Source of the DNA: Candidatus Helarchaeota archaeon
Lineage (GTDB): Archaea; Asgardarchaeota; Lokiarchaeia; Helarchaeales; JABXJV01
DNA length: 15,767 nt
Direction: 5' to 3'
NCBI GenBank assembly: GCA_013375355.1
Contig: JABXJV010000099.1
Coordinates: 1 to 15,767 of the forward strand
The notes under the pieces are model-generated. The model made no database searches, had not been told where the DNA came from, and saw only the letters and a list, made by a program, of their open reading frames with translations. Made by a program: the position numbers and the translations under genes. Positions 13,877-15,767 of the stretch are shown one piece after another (positions within the stretch are counted from its first letter, which is position 1; every line of letters starts with the position of its first letter).

Positions 13877-14054
13877 GATATTTTTAAACTACTTTGAATT
13901 GTTAAATCTTCTAATAATAAATTGTAGGAATTGTGAAATTTTTCAAAATATTATAATATACCTTAAATAATTGTGTATAACAACGAAATTTTTTTAGTCT
14001 AATAAATTGACTCATTACTTTGAAAGTTCTAAGTCAAATTACATAAAAATTAGA

Positions 14055-14072
14055 TTTAATTAGCTAATTAAA
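14055..14072. promoter_or_regulatory. perfect 18-bp palindrome in the oxidase promoter
   Basis: TTTAATTAG is followed directly by its exact reverse complement CTAATTAAA. The palindrome ends 18 bases before the ATG at 14091, where it would cover the transcription start from an upstream TATA-like ATAAAAATT at 14043-14051, a typical repressor position. The AT-rich background makes some chance palindromes expected. Confidence 0.42.
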
Positions 14073-14090
14073 ATATAAGTGTTGACGAAA

Positions 14091-15545
14091 ATGACAGAAA
14101 AATACGGAAAATTAAATGAAAGTATAATTAATAAGCTTATTGGAGTTGTTGGCGAATCTTGGGTGACTACTGATCCAGAAGATCTTTATATCTATGCTCG
14201 AGACATGACAGAAGCAAAACCTGGCAACCCTGAGGCAATTGTTTTGCCAAAAACTACGGAAGATGTTCGAGGTGTTTTGGAAATAGCAAATGATGAAAAA
14301 ATCCCCGTTGTGCCTTATATAGCAGCTGCGAACATTGGAGGTCTTACCATTCCCCTACATGGGGGTATTATGCTTGATTTAAAACGGATGAACAAGGTAA
14401 TTAAAGTCGATGAGGTTTCTAAATATGCTGTTGTTGAACCCGGGGTCACTTTTGGACATATTAAGGCATATCTCGCTAAAAATAATCCAGATTTTATATA
14501 TTCTTATGCTTTTTCACCTCCATATACATCTATTGTAGCAAATGCTTTATTAGAAGGGCTTACGGAATTTAGTGTCCGCTGGGGTGCGATGGGCGATTGG
14601 ATTGTGGGACTGGAAGTTGTCCTCCCCACGGGAGAAATAGTTAAGATCGGAAGTTGTGCTACATCTGATCATTGGAATATGAAATATCCTCTTCCCGATT
14701 TAACCAGTCTTTTCATCGGCTGGCAAGGAATGACGGGTGTGGTCACAAAATGTTCTGTAAAACTTGTTCCTAAACCCACATTTAGAAATACTATTACAAT
14801 ATCGTATAGAAGTTTGCCTGCTGCTGACAAAACGCTTCGAACACTGGTCAATAAAGATATTATTCACGGAGAATCCACCTTTTCAACCCCTACTATTAAA
14901 ATGATGACAGGAATGAAACACCCACTTCCACCTATGAAAGAAAATGAAGCGCTCCTAACTTCTATTATCGTTCTGTTTTCGGATTCGAGAAAAGAAGATA
15001 AAGCTAAACAAAAACAAGTGATCGAACTCACAAAACAAGTGGAAGAAGAATATGGGAAGAAAATTGATGTTGTTCCAATGGGAAGGGGAGATGTTGTGAA
15101 ATTACCTCAAACTCTACCTGCATTTATGGAGTTCAGAAGTAATATTGGTGAATATAAAGGAGCTGGAATGAGTTGGCTGGGGACATATTGTCCTCCGAAT
15201 ACATGGATGGAGGCATATGAAAAAGGTTGGAAAATAATGGAGAAATATGGATTTGCGCCATTAGTTTTTAATAAAATGATGGATGCTGGACACTTTATGG
15301 TCGTAAGATACCTTGTTCCGTTCAATAAGGCGGCACCTGGAGAAACTGAGAAAGTTCGAGCAATGTTAGAGGAGATACTAGAACAAGCTACCTTACCTTC
15401 AGGAGCAATTCCATATAAATGTCCTGCTTGGGCAGCAAAAAAAGTAATGGAAAAAATAGACCCAAATTGGATAAATGTTGCACGACGAGTGAGAAAAGCT
15501 TTAGATCCTAATGAAATTATGAATCCGGGACGATGGAATTTATAA
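14091..15545 (+). CDS. FAD-linked oxidase, GlcD / D-lactate dehydrogenase type (VAO family)
   Basis: About 484 residues of the vanillyl-alcohol oxidase/PCMH flavoprotein family, which oxidises or reduces 2-hydroxyacids and related substrates with FAD. The FAD domain shows EAIVLPKTTEDVRGVLEIAN, a central IGGLTIPLHGGIMLDLKRMN in place of the usual glycine-rich GGGTS, YAVVEPGVTFGHI, and GDWIVGLEVVLPTGEIVKIG. The end LDPNEIMNPGRWNL is the common family C-terminus. ATG 14091 is preferred; in-frame GTG 14079 and TTG 14082 precede it, and no start has a strong ribosome-binding site. The Fe-S protein gene begins 10 bases after the stop, giving a GlcD-GlcF-like flavin/Fe-S pair. The substrate is unknown; a 2-hydroxyacid feeding or leaving the dehydratase pathway is a reasonable but unproven idea. 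The altered glycine loop deserves a check for FAD attachment mode. Confidence 0.9.
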   Translation: MTEKYGKLNESIINKLIGVVGESWVTTDPEDLYIYARDMTEAKPGNPEAIVLPKTTEDVRGVLEIANDEKIPVVPYIAAANIGGLTIPLHGGIMLDLKRMNKVIKVDEVSKYAVVEPGVTFGHIKAYLAKNNPDFIYSYAFSPPYTSIVANALLEGLTEFSVRWGAMGDWIVGLEVVLPTGEIVKIGSCATSDHWNMKYPLPDLTSLFIGWQGMTGVVTKCSVKLVPKPTFRNTITISYRSLPAADKTLRTLVNKDIIHGESTFSTPTIKMMTGMKHPLPPMKENEALLTSIIVLFSDSRKEDKAKQKQVIELTKQVEEEYGKKIDVVPMGRGDVVKLPQTLPAFMEFRSNIGEYKGAGMSWLGTYCPPNTWMEAYEKGWKIMEKYGFAPLVFNKMMDAGHFMVVRYLVPFNKAAPGETEKVRAMLEEILEQATLPSGAIPYKCPAWAAKKVMEKIDPNWINVARRVRKALDPNEIMNPGRWNL

Positions 15546-15555
15546 GGTGTAAAAA

Positions 15556-15767
15556 ATGACACTGGATGAAGTTAAAGAATGGGTATATACTTGTACAAGA
15601 TGTAATACATGTAAATATACTACTGAAACTTATTTAGAATCGTGTCCTTCAGGCGAAAAATATTATTTTGAGCCTTATTACGGTTCTGGTAAAGTTTGGA
15701 TTGCAAGAGGCATTATCGAAGGTAAAATTAAATTCTCAGATTCTATTGTAAAAAAGATTTATTCATG
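15556..15767 (+). CDS. Fe-S protein (GlcF/HdrD-like), 5' part, cut by the window edge
   Basis: An open frame from ATG 15556 runs 70 codons to the end of the window with no stop. It starts MTLDEVKEWVYTCTRCNTCK and has Cys13, Cys16, Cys19 and Cys30 followed by Pro, a CX2CX2CX10CP [4Fe-4S] ferredoxin-type motif. AAGGTGT (15544-15550) is a good ribosome-binding site five bases upstream. Fe-S proteins of this type follow FAD oxidases in GlcD-GlcF and lactate dehydrogenase operons and pass electrons from the flavin to a quinone, heterodisulfide or ETF acceptor. A second ferredoxin motif and CCG domains would be expected beyond the window but cannot be seen. Confidence 0.85.
   Translation, partial: MTLDEVKEWVYTCTRCNTCKYTTETYLESCPSGEKYYFEPYYGSGKVWIARGIIEGKIKFSDSIVKKIYS

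Noticed and set aside
15107..15562. 151-codon open frame on the minus strand
   Set aside because: It lies fully opposite the FAD oxidase, which has clear family motifs to its end; no ribosome-binding site or recognisable domain supports the antisense frame.

Overview
The window reads as a piece of an AT-rich archaeal chromosome. The archaeal marks are a 71-residue minimal histone, an archaeosine-type tRNA modification pair (ArcS core-like protein plus a RaSEA-like radical SAM protein), T-tract terminators, and GGTG(A/T) ribosome-binding sites before ATG and TTG starts. The gene mix (anaerobic acyl-CoA metabolism, histone, archaeosine) and low GC would fit an anaerobic archaeon such as an Asgard lineage, but that placement is inference; no rRNA or other phylogenetic marker is present.

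Layout, left to right. 1-562: AT-rich and mostly non-coding, with a possible gene tail at the very start and a palindrome upstream of the histone. 563-778: histone, followed by a T9 tract. 919-2943: AMP-forming acyl-CoA ligase with a large extra segment after its P-loop. 3021-3515: GNAT acetyltransferase, then a perfect hairpin. 3612-5066 (minus): alpha subunit of an ADP-forming acyl-CoA synthetase with its catalytic His. 5194-6264: unassigned protein, possibly of the CrtC/AttH lipocalin-like type. 6498-11187: the core of the window, a four-gene cluster of the benzoyl-CoA reductase / 2-hydroxyacyl-CoA dehydratase family: one small BcrC/HgdB-type subunit, a large BcrB-type subunit, one ASKHA activase, and a second large BcrB-type subunit that is a close paralogue of the first. 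11203-12566 (minus): two overlapping archaeosine genes. 12695-13876: a winged-helix protein, divergent from them, with a 19-bp inverted repeat between. 14091-15545: FAD-linked oxidase of the GlcD/lactate dehydrogenase type. 15556-15767: start of an Fe-S (GlcF/HdrD-like) partner that runs off the window.

How the genes could work together (inference): carboxylic acids would be activated to CoA thioesters by the AMP-forming ligase. The ATP-driven activase would inject low-potential electrons into the [4Fe-4S] dehydratase/reductase core for radical dehydration of a 2-hydroxyacyl-CoA or dearomatisation of an aryl-CoA. The ADP-forming synthetase would recover ATP from product CoA esters, and the FAD/Fe-S pair would handle a 2-hydroxyacid redox step. 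The sequence alone does not decide between aromatic reduction and 2-hydroxyacyl-CoA dehydration. The most unusual element is the pair of large subunits sharing one small subunit and one activase, with a terminator-like T tract separating the second copy.
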